Of a stretch of DNA of 64,000 bases, positions 8,844 to 19,563 are shown piece by piece. The notes below the pieces were generated by a model. The model did no database searches, was not told the DNA's origin, and saw nothing but the letters and a program-made list of their open reading frames with translations. The position numbers were made by a program, and so were the translations under genes. The DNA is from Thelonectria olida. Taxonomy: Eukaryota; Ascomycota; Sordariomycetes; Hypocreales; Nectriaceae. The stretch is from assembly GCA_020736575.1 (NCBI GenBank), contig JAGPYM010000009.1, positions 806,001 to 870,000 on the forward strand, read 5' to 3'. The number at the start of each line of letters is the position of its first letter. Position 1 is the first letter of the stretch.

Positions 8844-10700
8844 TTACCATCGAGACGCCTCCCACTCAATGATCCACACGCAGCAGATCTTGAGGCGTTC
8901 GCGCACACTCGACGTGCCTAGCAGTCGGTATTTCTCATCGTCTTTAACGGGCAACATACTGGCGAACCACCAGGGGAATATGGCGGCATCGTCTGGGCAT
9001 TCGCCGTATATGGAGAGCATGCGCTCCGTCAACCATGGAACGCTTTGTGAGCGCATGCGCATTACGAAGGAAGAGGCGAAGCCCAATAGGTTCTCCGTTG
9101 ACATGGAGTCGACGTCTTCGATGGTAATAGGCACGAGACCCTCTGTTGGAGGGGAGGGTTGTGACGGCTCAGCAGATTCTGAGGATTCTGAAGGCTCGTC
9201 AGGATCGGAGGGCTCTTCCTTGTCGTCCCCAACCGGGGGCGTCGTAGACGCAGGGCGCTCTCGAGGCGCAGCTTCGGCGGCTTCCATAGCTTCCTCTTCC
9301 TGTAAGCTCACATCATCGACACGTTCCGTCTTGCCGACAGTATACCCGTCAAGATACCCATGGCGAAGAACCCGGAAACGAGAAATGCCAACGGTCTCGA
9401 TGAGGCTTCTTCCGTCGGGGTAGTATTGAACATTGACGATACGGAGCAACGTTCCCAGCTGAAGAAAGTCGGGATCATCGGGGTCCTGCGAGCGACTGGG
9501 TAATACCATGCCAAATGTACGATCACCTTCCAACGCACGGCGAATCATCAGACGATATCGTGGCTCGAAAACGTGCAAGAAAGTCGGCATGCGAGGGAAG
9601 GCCAAAGTGCAGACGAACAATGGAAAGTCAAAGTCGTCGAGCTGGTTGGCGTCGTTTTCCGCAACAACGGCCTCTTGCCGCGCTTTGAGCTCGTCGGGCC
9701 AAAAGCTGTCGATGATGCGGGTGAGAGATTCATTAGAGGGACAGGATGTGTGGTTTAGTAGGGGATTAATGGCAAGTTGACGACGGCAGATGGGACAGTA
9801 GCGGGAGTGATCGAGGATTCGATGGAGGCAGGATCGGCAGTAGGTGTGTCCACAGGCGGTCGTCAGAGGATCGCAGAAAAGGGCATAGCAGACTTGGCAG
9901 TCCATCTCGACTCGTGTGATGTCCTGGACTTGGACCATGAGGGCTTTATCAGTGACGATCTCGGAGTCCCCATCTTCGGACGACGTCGAGACAAGATCGT
10001 AGGCGCTATCCTCGTCGTGCTTGAGATCGCCTCCTTCGGCAAGAGTGTAGGTGGCGACAAGCTTGCCGCCCTGCACCACCCTCGTCCTGTCATTATACTC
10101 TCTCAGAGAGGTAATGCCGGCCGCAGCCCAAGGATCTTGCATCGACACCCAAGTGGAAACGCCCAAGTCTCTAGCTTCGCATTTCCTCCTCTCAATCTCG
10201 TCTCGAACATGCCCCGAGGCTTTATTCAAGACCACGTCGACGCCGCAGTCTTCGATGGCGTGCTCCTTGTTGCAGTCGGGGAACGGACAGCGGAAGCCTC
10301 GAAGGCGGGTAGGGAGGGCGGGATAGGATATGTTGGCGCGACGGTGAGTTTCGGGAATGCAGCTGCGGCACATGGTCTTGCCGCACGGCAGACACACGGG
10401 CTCCCGGAGCGGGTGCGAACAGATGCGGCATTGGAAGAGACGGACGACATCGCGAGGCCCGAGGGTTTTGGAGACGGGAAAGGCCGAGGTGGCGGCCGGA
10501 GGGTGACGGTCGGAGGCGTCGTGGGGGGAGCCGCGGTCAAGGGTCGAGTCAGGGTCGCCGGCAAAGTCGGCGTCGGTGTCGGTGTCGAGGCCACCCGGGG
10601 GCGACTCGATCGGGCCTGGTCGGTTCGCCGTTGGTGACATCAACGGCGCCGAAGGAGAGGAAGTCCGAGAGCGGCAGGGTTGGTTCGGGAGAGGGGGCAT
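8844..10700 (-). CDS. LON-domain protein with two RING fingers (LONRF-like), 618 aa
   Basis: Single open frame starting ATG at 10700. A disordered, Asp/Pro-rich N-terminus leads to a first RING-like zinc cluster (CRICSHPLREPVCLPCGKTM, residues ~91-145). A second, canonical C3HC4 RING at ~270-310 begins CQVCYALFCDPLTTACGHTY and ends YCPICRRQL. A Lon N-terminal (substrate-binding) domain fills ~360-615 with FPLFVCTLAFPRMPTFLHVF and FEPRYRLMIRRA. It is interrupted by an acidic Glu/Ser/Pro insert near 490-530. No AAA or Ser-Lys protease domain is present, so this is not the Lon protease. The family is expected to act as an E3 ubiquitin ligase that recognises substrates through the LON domain; the substrate is unknown. 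The stop TAA overlaps a consensus donor, so a spliced alternative C-terminus is possible. Confidence 0.9.
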   Translation of the reverse strand: MPPLPNQPCRSRTSSPSAPLMSPTANRPGPIESPPGGLDTDTDADFAGDPDSTLDRGSPHDASDRHPPAATSAFPVSKTLGPRDVVRLFQCRICSHPLREPVCLPCGKTMCRSCIPETHRRANISYPALPTRLRGFRCPFPDCNKEHAIEDCGVDVVLNKASGHVRDEIERRKCEARDLGVSTWVSMQDPWAAAGITSLREYNDRTRVVQGGKLVATYTLAEGGDLKHDEDSAYDLVSTSSEDGDSEIVTDKALMVQVQDITRVEMDCQVCYALFCDPLTTACGHTYCRSCLHRILDHSRYCPICRRQLAINPLLNHTSCPSNESLTRIIDSFWPDELKARQEAVVAENDANQLDDFDFPLFVCTLAFPRMPTFLHVFEPRYRLMIRRALEGDRTFGMVLPSRSQDPDDPDFLQLGTLLRIVNVQYYPDGRSLIETVGISRFRVLRHGYLDGYTVGKTERVDDVSLQEEEAMEAAEAAPRERPASTTPPVGDDKEEPSDPDEPSESSESAEPSQPSPPTEGLVPITIEDVDSMSTENLLGFASSFVMRMRSQSVPWLTERMLSIYGECPDDAAIFPWWFASMLPVKDDEKYRLLGTSSVRERLKICCVWIIEWEASRW

Positions 10701-13384
10701 GGGGGAAAGGTCGAGATGGTCGAAGTTGCGGCGCGTTGGGTTGGGCGAGGGATAAAACGGATTCCAAGTCGGATCACGAATTACACAATATCTCGGCGGC
10801 TAAGGTTGTTGGGATTGGCGGTCGTTGTCGTGGTTGTGGGGAAGCGGATGCGGATGCGGACGAAGTGGATGGGCTCCTGGCGGGCAGAGTTGCCGGATCA
10901 GACGCGATCATCGAGTCGCGCGATTGGTCAACTGACGCTGTGAATGAATGTGAGGTGGAAGCTGCGTGCTAAGGGTTTCATGTGTATTGTATTGTATAGT
11001 GTCGACGATGGTAGTCGCAGAGAGACAGAGAGAGGGCCCCAAATCGGAGTCGGGAGAGGGGCCGGGATAAGGTCGGTTTATGAGAGCGGGCTGGCTGAAA
11101 GGTGGGATGTCTGAAATACCCCGACGAGAAGTTGAATAAGAAGGTCTAAGAGTAATGGGCAAAGGATGGGCATGTAAATCCATGCAGGGGATTTGAGAGA
11201 TCGTCATACATTATTGTTCGCGGCAACTTATCATGCCGTGGCCAAACTAGGCCCGACTACTGCCTCACTTGGCCTCGTTCTTCTTAGCTGGAGGCTTGAC
11301 AGCCTCCAAGGGACTCAAGGGACCTCTTTTCGCTCCAAGTGAAGCTGAGCTATTCGTTTTGGCGATGGGGAAACACAAGAGCCGGACACCGAGCAGCAAA
11401 CGTCGCTCGTGCGTACCCTGAACATGACGCAACGGCTACCTCGTGGCTGAGGGCTGAACCGTGCCAAGACGTCGCACCTGTCATCCGCATCACGGATGAT
11501 TTTGGGGCTTCGGGGGAGGGGCCCATCACGTACGTCAGACAAGCAGTATGTTGAGGGCCTGCTCTAATGAGTAATCAGCATCATCATCAAGGGACCAGTT
11601 CAACCTGAGAATGGCGGCAAGTCCCGTGCGGAAAGTAGTCGATACCCATCGTCTACCTCGAATGTCTCTTTTTCCCGCGATGGACCGTGTTGGATCGATC
11701 CGGGTGTCGGGAGTCGCCACCAACATCGAAGCTACTATAGCACGTTGTCGTCTGTTATTAATGAACATGGGTAGCACCGAACTTGTCTCAGCTTGTACGA
11801 ACCCCTATCCGTAGGCAATTGGGAAATGCGGATGATGCGACAAAGTCGTGTCGTCATAGGAAAACTCGACGGCGGGACAAGACTACGAATACATAACGAG
11901 GTATAGGCCGACGCCGACGAGGCTGCCTGCGACGTGCCTAAAACGAACCACCTTGCTCGAAAAGCGAATGCGAATGGAACCAATTTTCCCTTCCTTGGAG
12001 AGCCATTGTATGGACCGTGGCTGGTTGGTTTGGCTGGCAAACCATCATGGCACAGCTATCATGACACCTATCCGGTCAGCTGACAAAGGACCATGACGAC
12101 GGGATTTCGCTGTGCAAGCAACGATAGTATCACAAATGCGTTATCATCGTCATCCACTGGTTCTTTGTCCAATGAGTTTTAAGGTGGCATCGAGATCAAC
12201 CTCACCCACCTTCCTATGTAAGTAACGAGTTCCTTGCTAGCCAACCCCTCTAAATGTATGTCTATCCGTTATTCGCGTCTTCTCGCCAACATTGCATTAT
12301 TCCCTCCATCATCACATGCCAATCCCCCAAAACATAACAACATCTTCGACCTAATTACTCCTTAAACGCAAACGGCCGTTCTGTACATCCCGCATTGAGC
12401 ATTCCCTGTTTCCCGCCATGGCTGAACCTGGTCCGTGGTCTGAGCTCGCGTGCCGCCCACCCACAAACCAACAGCTTCCGCCTTCTGTGACATTGACTCT
12501 GACTCTCGCCCTCGTCCCCAAACATCAATTCGTACAACCGCCTTTTACGTGTTGCAAATGCACCACTATCCACTTTCGTTTTTTAGCGAGGAGCAAACAA
12601 TTCTCTCACGGTTCACTTGCCCTAATTCAATTCTCGTGGGTGTAACTCGAAACTCTATAAGGCAGTAAACAGAATTGGCCCTGAGACAGAACAGTCGTGG
12701 TGGTTGGCGGCTTGTCACTTCCCCGCGCCGGCCCTCGCCCATCTATCTCAGTGTGCTGCCGTAGTCAGCGCAGCTCGACCGCTTACTGCATCCGTGACCT
12801 TGTCGCTTGCCCATCACTTGTTGACTTTCAAGCTATCGAAATCCAACACCCGCATCCAATCCTATTGGGTAATTACTCGCGTGAACCCCTTGACCTCCCA
12901 ATCCAATCGTTCCAGTTTCAAGCCACCCACGACGTACAAACGCTCTTTCGAGTCCGGACCTCGACATTCCCCCCCACCAGCTCTGTGCCTCTGAATCAGG
13001 ACCCTTGCAACAAATAAGGACAGGGGACACGTATAATTGGTTTGCTCGTCGAGCAAGCCTTTGCGTAAAGCAAACAAGCATCGCTTTTTTGCCTGCTAGG
13101 CCCGGCAATCTAGTCCCGTTTTCAGACACTCAGGGTCAGCGGGGAAGGGCATCCTGGAAGCAGTCGAACGCCTCCTCACCTCAGCTCACCTCGCTTGCAA
13201 TTGTCTTGTTTCTCCTGATCTTATTCTTTCTTTTCTTCTCCTTTTTCTTCTCCTTCTTAAACTGTAGCATCTCCGTAGTCTTTGACCATATCTTACCCAT
13301 TTTGCTTCATCTGATCCCCTGAAATACTCAAAATACAAGCACATCCTCCACTCTAATCAACCACAACCCCTTCAATCATCCATC
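10701..13384. promoter_or_regulatory. Divergent intergenic region between the LONRF gene and the 13385 gene
   Basis: About 2.7 kb carries both promoters. I see no supported gene: frames are below ~115 codons, antisense or non-ATG. From ~13190 to 13384 the plus strand is strongly CT-rich (TTCTTTTCTTCTCC runs), as expected for the leader of the 13385 gene. Confidence 0.5.
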
Positions 13385-13902
13385 ATGCTCGCTTCAATGC
13401 TCAACTCTTCCCAGGGCCCTGCCACCATCCCTCCACTGGACGTCCGAGACGAAATCACCGCCCGTCTCCAGGACTTGGTCGAAGCTCTCGAGGCTCACCC
13501 CTCCTGGAGCACATCTCCTCCTCCACCCCGCAACCTCTTCCACGTCTGGGACTTTGTCAAGCGCTCCCACTACATCATGACTGAACTCGACAACATCGAA
13601 CAGGGCCGTCCCACCAGGCACCCCGAGCAGATCCCCCGCAACGCAGGTGGTAAGTATTTCGTACTCTCAAATCCTCCCGGTCCAAGATCGAGTTGCTCAC
13701 GCAAGCAGCCTCTGGTGCCAATGCAGCTGCCCTCTCCTTCCAAGACGTCGTCACCCGCTCCGTAACCATCAACGAAATGATCCAAAATCCCCAGATGCTC
13801 GTCATGCTCGGTCTCTCTCGAATCGACTTTGGTGACAACGTTCGCGAACGATCACGTGCCCTCGCTGCGTCCTTTGACAAGGCGCTTTCGCCGTCATCAT
13901 GA
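13385..13902 (+). CDS. Small hypothetical protein, two exons, 152 aa
   Basis: Exons are 13385-13649 and 13709-13902. The intron (13650-13708) starts GTAAGT and ends CAAGCAG; the split codon is GCC, giving RNAGASGAN across the junction. An alternative in-frame ATG lies four codons downstream. The protein is soluble-looking and mostly helical: a DVRDEITARLQDLVEALEAHP helix, a proline stretch, FHVWDFVKRSHYIMTELDNIEQG, and a second half with ALSFQDVVTRSVTINEMIQNP. No signal peptide or membrane segment is visible. The family is unrecognised. Exact codon-phase agreement across the intron supports a real gene. Confidence 0.75.
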
Positions 13903-14435
13903 GTTCGGAAAGTGGGGTCCTACCCATCAAGACAGTGAGGGGACCAGGAAAGCTTGGAGGGCAAGAAAACTAGTCTTGAGAAATTCGGGCGTGAAACAGT
14001 CAGAGCAGAGAATAGCGGAAAGCGATCGGGATATCAAATGCAGGGAAAAGAAAGAGTCGGAGGGATCGTTGGGTCAAATATCGGGTTTGTACAAGCGTTG
14101 TCGTATTTCAGCATTCGAGAGTGCTTCAAATCTCGAACGCTGTCATGCGAAAACTGCCATGCATGCGTTGTAACCTGCTCGCTGTGAAGTTATCATCTCC
14201 AACCACGCTTGACATCTGTGAACACTTGGTCCATATCCGAGTTCATCACAAATATTTGCTAGCCAGTCCCTTCCGTCCCATCCCATGTAACCAAAAATGA
14301 CCCAATAGCAATCCAAAATACCGTCCCATAGTCCATATAGCCTTAGCCCATTGATACAGCCCTTGACAAAAGAATACAAAAATGTCTCAAAAATAGGTAC
14401 TTGGCCTGGTTTCGGACTCTTTGTGCAACACTGCA
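13903..14435. other. Convergent 3' intergenic region
   Basis: The space between the 13385 gene and the INSIG-like gene on the other strand. Frames here are short and none is recognisable. Confidence 0.5.
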
Positions 14436-15656
14436 TCATTGCACGCCTGCCCATCGACCCTTAACCGCTCCCGGCCCGCCCATGCTAAGTCGTCGACCAA
14501 TATTTCCAAAGCAGATGCAGCTGCAGAATAACACGCTCAACATCCAAACACCCGTTTCAACCGTGTGAGGTCGTGCAAGTCCGCCCAATGTGAGCAACTC
14601 ATCATAGGACGAGGCCTTGGTGGACGAAAAGTTGCCGAACTGTGCTCCAGACGGTGTCGGCATCATCTCTGGGTTCACGCCGAGAAGTACCATGGAGCCT
14701 GCAAGACCAACGACAGTAGAGAGAACCAATCCGGGCTTTGACCGGTCAATCAGCCACCACAATAGAGGGTTGACCATGGCAAGGGACAGTGATACTTGGA
14801 GGCTGGACGCCCAGGCCACCTTCCGCTAAAGAAGAAGTCAGTTACCCTCATACTATGCTGTTGTCGGTGAAAGACTCACAATGGCAAACAAAATGCCAAC
14901 AAAGGCGCCAACAGCCCGGATCACGAGCGCCCAGTCGCTGCTGGGGTCAGGGCGGTCGGTGGGGGCCCCGTCCTTTTCCACCACTACGACGTCATCTTGA
15001 CCTTCACCAACCGATTCCTCCCACACGCGATCGAACCATGGCAACAGCGCACCGAGTATCACGCCAGCCAGTCCCCAAGAGGCCAGATGAGCCCAGTTGT
15101 AGTTTGGCCGGCTGGTTCCATCAGTAAGAGGAGACCCTTTGCCTGACTGGCTGTGAAAGCGTGTGGTGGTGACAAGGACGCCGTAACCCACGCCGAGACC
15201 GAAGAGCAAAAGACCTCTCAGCATCAACAAACCGAGCGGTGGTGTCGATGGGGTCAAATTTGGAGGTTCGGTAATGCGAATAGAGGAACGGCGCCGGATT
15301 CCATGAGATCGGTCACGCAGGAAGTCGTAAGTGGCATCGTCGAGACTGGGCCGCTTGATTGGGGTCTGGGCGCCGGTTCCCCAAGGTGTGTCCAGCTCCT
15401 CGTGGGTAGAGTATATGCTGTCGGCAGTTGGAGAGTAGATGCCGTAGAGCGTCGAAGAGGTAAGGTCCTTAAACGATTGGGGTCTAGTGAGGGATACAGG
15501 CTCGGGAGTTGCCAGAAGGAAACGCGGGTCGATCAAGTCCGGACGCGCCGGGGATGAAGGGTGAGAGTCCTCGTCTGGGGGAGTTGCACTTGTGAAATTG
15601 AAGTTGAATGGTCGTCGGGGAATTGGGCGTATGATGGGGGGTCCGTCTTCAGCCAT
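14436..15656 (-). CDS. INSIG-domain membrane protein, sterol-response regulator, 388 aa
   Basis: Exons are 15656-14880 and 14825-14436. The intron (14879-14826) starts GTGAGT, has a GTAACTGAC branch region and ends TTTAG. The start is the ATG of MAEDGPPIIRPIPRRPF; the frame extends upstream only through non-ATG codons. The N-terminal ~150 residues are polar and Pro/Ser-rich. The membrane part begins LLMLRGLLLFGLGVGYGVLV, then ASWGLAGVILGALLPWFD and VIRAVGAFVGILFAI; exon 2 continues with VAWASSLQVSLSLAMVNPLL and further segments. This order matches the fungal INSIG family. INSIG proteins sit in the ER membrane and control HMG-CoA reductase and, in some fungi, SREBP processing. Which of these applies here is not visible. 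An acidic loop lies between membrane segments. Confidence 0.85.
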
Positions 15657-15727
15657 GATGGGTTGCTGAAGAGTGCGAGTAATGGAGAATTGAGTGTGAA
15701 GTCGAAGGTGGGTGGTTGCCAATGAGC

Positions 15728-15823
15728 CTGGGATGATCAGTGAATTGGTCGAATAGGGAATCAGGCTAAGACGGCAGTATGTGAGGGGCTCTCAAATCAG
15801 CCCATAGATGGTCAGTTACTCAC
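15728..15823 (-). other. Probable 5'-UTR intron of the INSIG-like gene
   Basis: On the minus strand a GTGAGTAAC donor (15823) is followed by a CACTGATC branch-like site and a CCCAG acceptor (15728), 72 bases before the ATG. The length is 96 bp. Inferred from consensus only. Confidence 0.45.
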
Positions 15824-17766
15824 CAAATCAGATTGGCGGCCCAGCGTCAAACATAGAGAAGGAGGACAGGTCGGCGAAAGGTGAGAGGCGAAATTTGCGA
15901 TCGTGGTTGGGCCAGTTTGAGGAGGCTGTCTGGTCTAGCGATCTTGTGTGTTTGGGTGGCTTCGAGCTAGCCAACCGGATGATCCGCAACAATGGCAATG
16001 TCTCCGGGATGGGAAGAAGGAATGCGACGCTGATGTAAGGACAGAATATGCAGGCGTTCTTTTTCGTTTTCTCGGTGTCTCGGAATTGAAGATGTTTTTC
16101 GTTGAGGGTGAGTCTCAATGCTGAAATGAAAGATGATGGTTTGTTGAGTGAGAGTGGGGGAGCTGGGGTTCCTGGTGGTGAAGGGGGGGTTTTGATGTCC
16201 GAGAGACACGACGACGACAATTTCACTTTGGTGGTCTCGTAACGAAATAGTTATGGGCGAAGTGGACAGAAGAAAGATGAAGAGAAGAGTTGGAGAGGAA
16301 ACGGAAGACGAGGCAGACGAAGAGGAGGATGAGGAGAAGGAAGCTATGACCTGGGGTACCTTCAATTGATGGTACCCACGTGCTACTGCGAATAGGGAGG
16401 TAGGTGGAGGGTGTGAGGCAGACCTTCCCTCGAAACGGATCTAGCCATGGATAACGTTAGGTGAGAGCGTCGCAGCGTGTGTGTAACCTAGAGCCATGTG
16501 CTTACAATAGGTAGGTACCTAGGTAAGTTATAGGCCGTCCCAGCTTACCTTGGAGGTGACAACGGAATGGAACGTCTCACTTTGCGCGTTACCATCTGTA
16601 ACTCAATCTCGACCACATCTTGATCAATCCATGAATTAGGAAACACCCATGCTCGCAACGGCTAGGATTTCTCAATCACATGCTCTCGCAAATCTGGGGC
16701 CCATCTCGTAACGCGTTCCTTTTCCCCACACAAAAACCACCGGCAGTGGGCAAACTGGGTCCGTCCCAGCGGCACGCACTTTGCCATTCAGCGGCGCCTT
16801 CGTTTATTCTCCTCTCCCCGCTCCGACCAGGTCCAGAGCCCAGACGCAAGCAGTCAGCAACTGGAGGAGAATGACCTCAGAGCTTAAAATGAAGCGCCCG
16901 TCATAGGTCAGATCCGCAGAGTGCCTTGGTCACGACCTGAGGATCGAGGTCACTCCTCCGAACTCTACCCCACACTCTGTACTTGCTCCCCTGGGCCTGG
17001 ATGACTAGTGACATAGTGACATCTTGTGGCTGACCTGGCTGACCTGTACGCAGCACAACAAACCCTAAACTCCGAGTAGCTTGGGTCTAGTCAGAGTCTC
17101 CAGTGCCATGTCCCTCAATTGGTCAGCGAGGAACAGAATACCGCGACTGCCGACGGGAAGGAAGTGCGCTCTCTTGGTGAGACGACAATGCATTGATCGA
17201 CAGTCCCCAACAGTGACAAGTCAGGCTCTTGAGTCAATGGCATCAAAGGGAGGTTGGGTACCGTTTCTATCAGCTTCGCATGAATGTGGCTGCAACTTTC
17301 CGAGTTGTGTACGAAGTACCTCCGTACCTCTATGTCCGTACCGTACAAGACGCGACAAGGGCTCACTTTGCACAGCAATAATGCAACGCACACCTGCAGA
17401 TAGAATGCACAACAGACCGAGACTGGTCGAATGGGGCTTGGCAGGGTTGCATGATCTGAGAGGACGAACGAAAACCAATGTGGCCAATTTACATGTGATA
17501 TTGGATTCTTGAGAGCATTGCAGATGCGGTCAAATCCGAAATCGGAAACTCGGACGTTTCTCAACTCCCAAATCCCATTAGCTCCATGGCCATGGCCAGC
17601 CATCGAATAGCGATCAAGGAGAAAACTAACACCTAAGGTAGCTATACTTCGTACATTTGTGAACTCGAATTCGGTACGTCCAATTTCCCCTTCACCGCCG
17701 CCCCATTGAAGCATTAAACATGGACATGATAGTTTTATCTACATCATCCTCAATTCCACCGTCTCT
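15824..17766. promoter_or_regulatory. Intergenic region upstream of the INSIG-like gene
   Basis: It contains the CT-rich (minus strand) leader at ~16200-16350, which gives spurious serine-rich frames, and a near-perfect palindromic motif at 16509-16526. No gene is supported. Confidence 0.45.
16509..16526. repeat. TAGGTAGGTACCTAGGTA palindrome-like motif
   Basis: An 18-base TAGG/CCTA motif centred on GGTACC. Related shorter versions occur at ~56259 (TAGGTAGGTAG) and ~63358 (AGGTAGGTAGG). Only the sequence pattern is seen; its role is unknown. Confidence 0.4.
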
Positions 17767-19260
17767 CTACTCATCATCGCTGTCCTCGTCCTCATCTTCA
17801 CCCACCTCATCCTCGCTCTCCTCAGCACCCTCAGGCCGGGCTATCATCAAAAAACCCGTCATACATGTAATTCGGTTCTGCGTCTCATACGTCCCCAACA
17901 GCTTGCCCATCTGGCCCTCGCTCTTGGCCTTGTTCCGGGCCTTGGCAAGCTCTGCGCCCGTTACCCGCCACAGACGGATGCGTCCGTCGCTGCTCCCGCC
18001 TGCCACGTAGAGATTTGACACCCCCTCTTCGCCCTTGACTACCACAAAGTCCTTGATTCGGCCCTGAACGCCACCCTCCTTACCACCGATTTGGCCTATT
18101 AGTTTGGCCAATGGCAATGGCGTGGTCTTCTTGTCGTCTGACTCCTCGGGCTTCGAAATGTCCTCATCCCGAGTAGAAAAGAAGAGAATTCGGCCGTCTT
18201 CTGTTCCCACTGCGAGCACCGAAAGGTCCGACTCTTCATCCACCGAAACGTAGAAAAGCTGGTGTACTTTGGTCCGGATCGCTCCCATCACTCGGCATTT
18301 GGGAACACTGTCCATGCCAAACACCACAATGTCACGATCAAATCCAACCGCAAACTCGTCCGCGTTGTCGACGTTACCCCAAACCACGCGTCGGCCTTCG
18401 CCTGTCGAATGCTTCCCCTCTCCGGCTTCCATGAGCATGTCTCTGCTGAAATTGAGCACACCCGCCTTCTTGCCCGTCACCAGGTTCCACAGTCGCATCG
18501 CTCGTTCGCCCTTGCTGACACTGATCATGAGCTTCATACTCGGGTGAATCGCAAAGTCATTGACACCAGAAGGCGTGCCTCCAAACGGCGCCGTGTCGCC
18601 GCTCGGTCGGCCCATCGGCTTAGCAATAGGCGTTTTGATGTTGCTAAGAAGCGACCAATCCCGGGTTCTCGTTACGGCGATGTTTGAATCTTCGCTGGAT
18701 GACAGCAGCTTCGACCTCGTAGGGAATCGCAACGCCGTCACCGTCGAAGAGTGGTGGAGCAATGCGCCCACCTCTCTGTTCTTGGGATTCTCGAGGATCG
18801 GTCGCGGCGCCACCTTGGCCAGCAATTCTTGGTTCTTGCGGCTCGGAGGGTGCGCCGACAGGTTATATACGTTGATTCTCTCATCGGTGGCACCTGAGGC
18901 GAGCATCACCTTCTGCGTCTGTCCTGGGACGGGAGCCGACACGGGCGAGACGGCGACGCAGCGGATTGCTGAAGTGTGGGCATTGAACAGGAACGTGTCG
19001 GCGAATTCGGTCTTGTCCTCGGGTCCGACTGTCGCCGTCAATCCGTGAAGAATTCGATCGTAGGATCCCACCACAATTTGAATCGTCTCGGTGACATTGG
19101 TAGTTGTCGCAGAAGTCGTTGGCGCAGCCTTCGTCACACTTTGCTTTGCTTTCTTGGCTTCTTTGACTTTTGCAGGCGCACTTGCCTTGACTTTTTTGTT
19201 GGAAGCGGACTTCGTAGGAGCAGGCTCCTGCAGAACAACTTGTCTCTTTCTTTTGGCCAT
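17767..19260 (-). CDS. mak11: Mak11-type WD40 ribosome assembly factor, 497 aa
   Basis: Single exon with ATG at 19260. The N-terminus is basic (MAKRKRQVVLQEP, then Lys/Ala-rich) and resembles a nuclear or nucleolar signal. A seven-bladed WD40 propeller follows. Visible blades include IQIVVGSYDRILHGL, HTSAIRCVAVSP, LLSSSEDSNIAVTRTRDWSL, GERAMRLWNLVTGKKAGVLN and YVAGGSSDGRIRLWRV. The C-terminus is highly acidic (EDEVGEDEDEDSDDE). Length and blade order fit Mak11/PAK1IP1, which helps load Rlp24 onto pre-60S ribosomes in the nucleolus. The kinase gene on the same strand ends 303 bases downstream. Confidence 0.88.
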   Translation of the reverse strand: MAKRKRQVVLQEPAPTKSASNKKVKASAPAKVKEAKKAKQSVTKAAPTTSATTTNVTETIQIVVGSYDRILHGLTATVGPEDKTEFADTFLFNAHTSAIRCVAVSPVSAPVPGQTQKVMLASGATDERINVYNLSAHPPSRKNQELLAKVAPRPILENPKNREVGALLHHSSTVTALRFPTRSKLLSSSEDSNIAVTRTRDWSLLSNIKTPIAKPMGRPSGDTAPFGGTPSGVNDFAIHPSMKLMISVSKGERAMRLWNLVTGKKAGVLNFSRDMLMEAGEGKHSTGEGRRVVWGNVDNADEFAVGFDRDIVVFGMDSVPKCRVMGAIRTKVHQLFYVSVDEESDLSVLAVGTEDGRILFFSTRDEDISKPEESDDKKTTPLPLAKLIGQIGGKEGGVQGRIKDFVVVKGEEGVSNLYVAGGSSDGRIRLWRVTGAELAKARNKAKSEGQMGKLLGTYETQNRITCMTGFLMIARPEGAEESEDEVGEDEDEDSDDE

Positions 19261-19563
19261 GACGACTTTGCTGTGTTTTAAAATTCGTTCTGGGTTGGTC
19301 TGTCTGATGAAGCTGAAGGTCCGCCCGAGATGCCAGAAAAAAAAGTTGAGCGGGACCTGGTCGATAAGATAAGACAGTATAGATGCATAACCCCGCGTGT
19401 TGCATGATATCCCAAGCTTTTACAAATGACATCACTGAACCCTTTGTGCATCTGGAAGGCTAAATATCAAAAGATAAGATACTGTGATGCTACATGTGGA
19501 GTATATATTCAAGCGTATTTGTGTGTTGGATTCACCATCCCAGATAGAAATATTTCGTGGGCA
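19261..19563. other. Short intergenic spacer
   Basis: 303 bases separate the start of mak11 from the 3' end of the kinase gene, both on the minus strand, so it must hold the mak11 promoter and the kinase 3' UTR. Nothing else is visible. Confidence 0.5.

Noticed and set aside
9777..10637. 286-codon plus-strand open frame
   Set aside because: Antisense to the LONRF gene, whose RING and LON motifs are unmistakable.
15967..16365. Serine-rich minus-strand frame
   Set aside because: It reads a CT-rich leader upstream of the INSIG-like gene; the sequence is pure low complexity.
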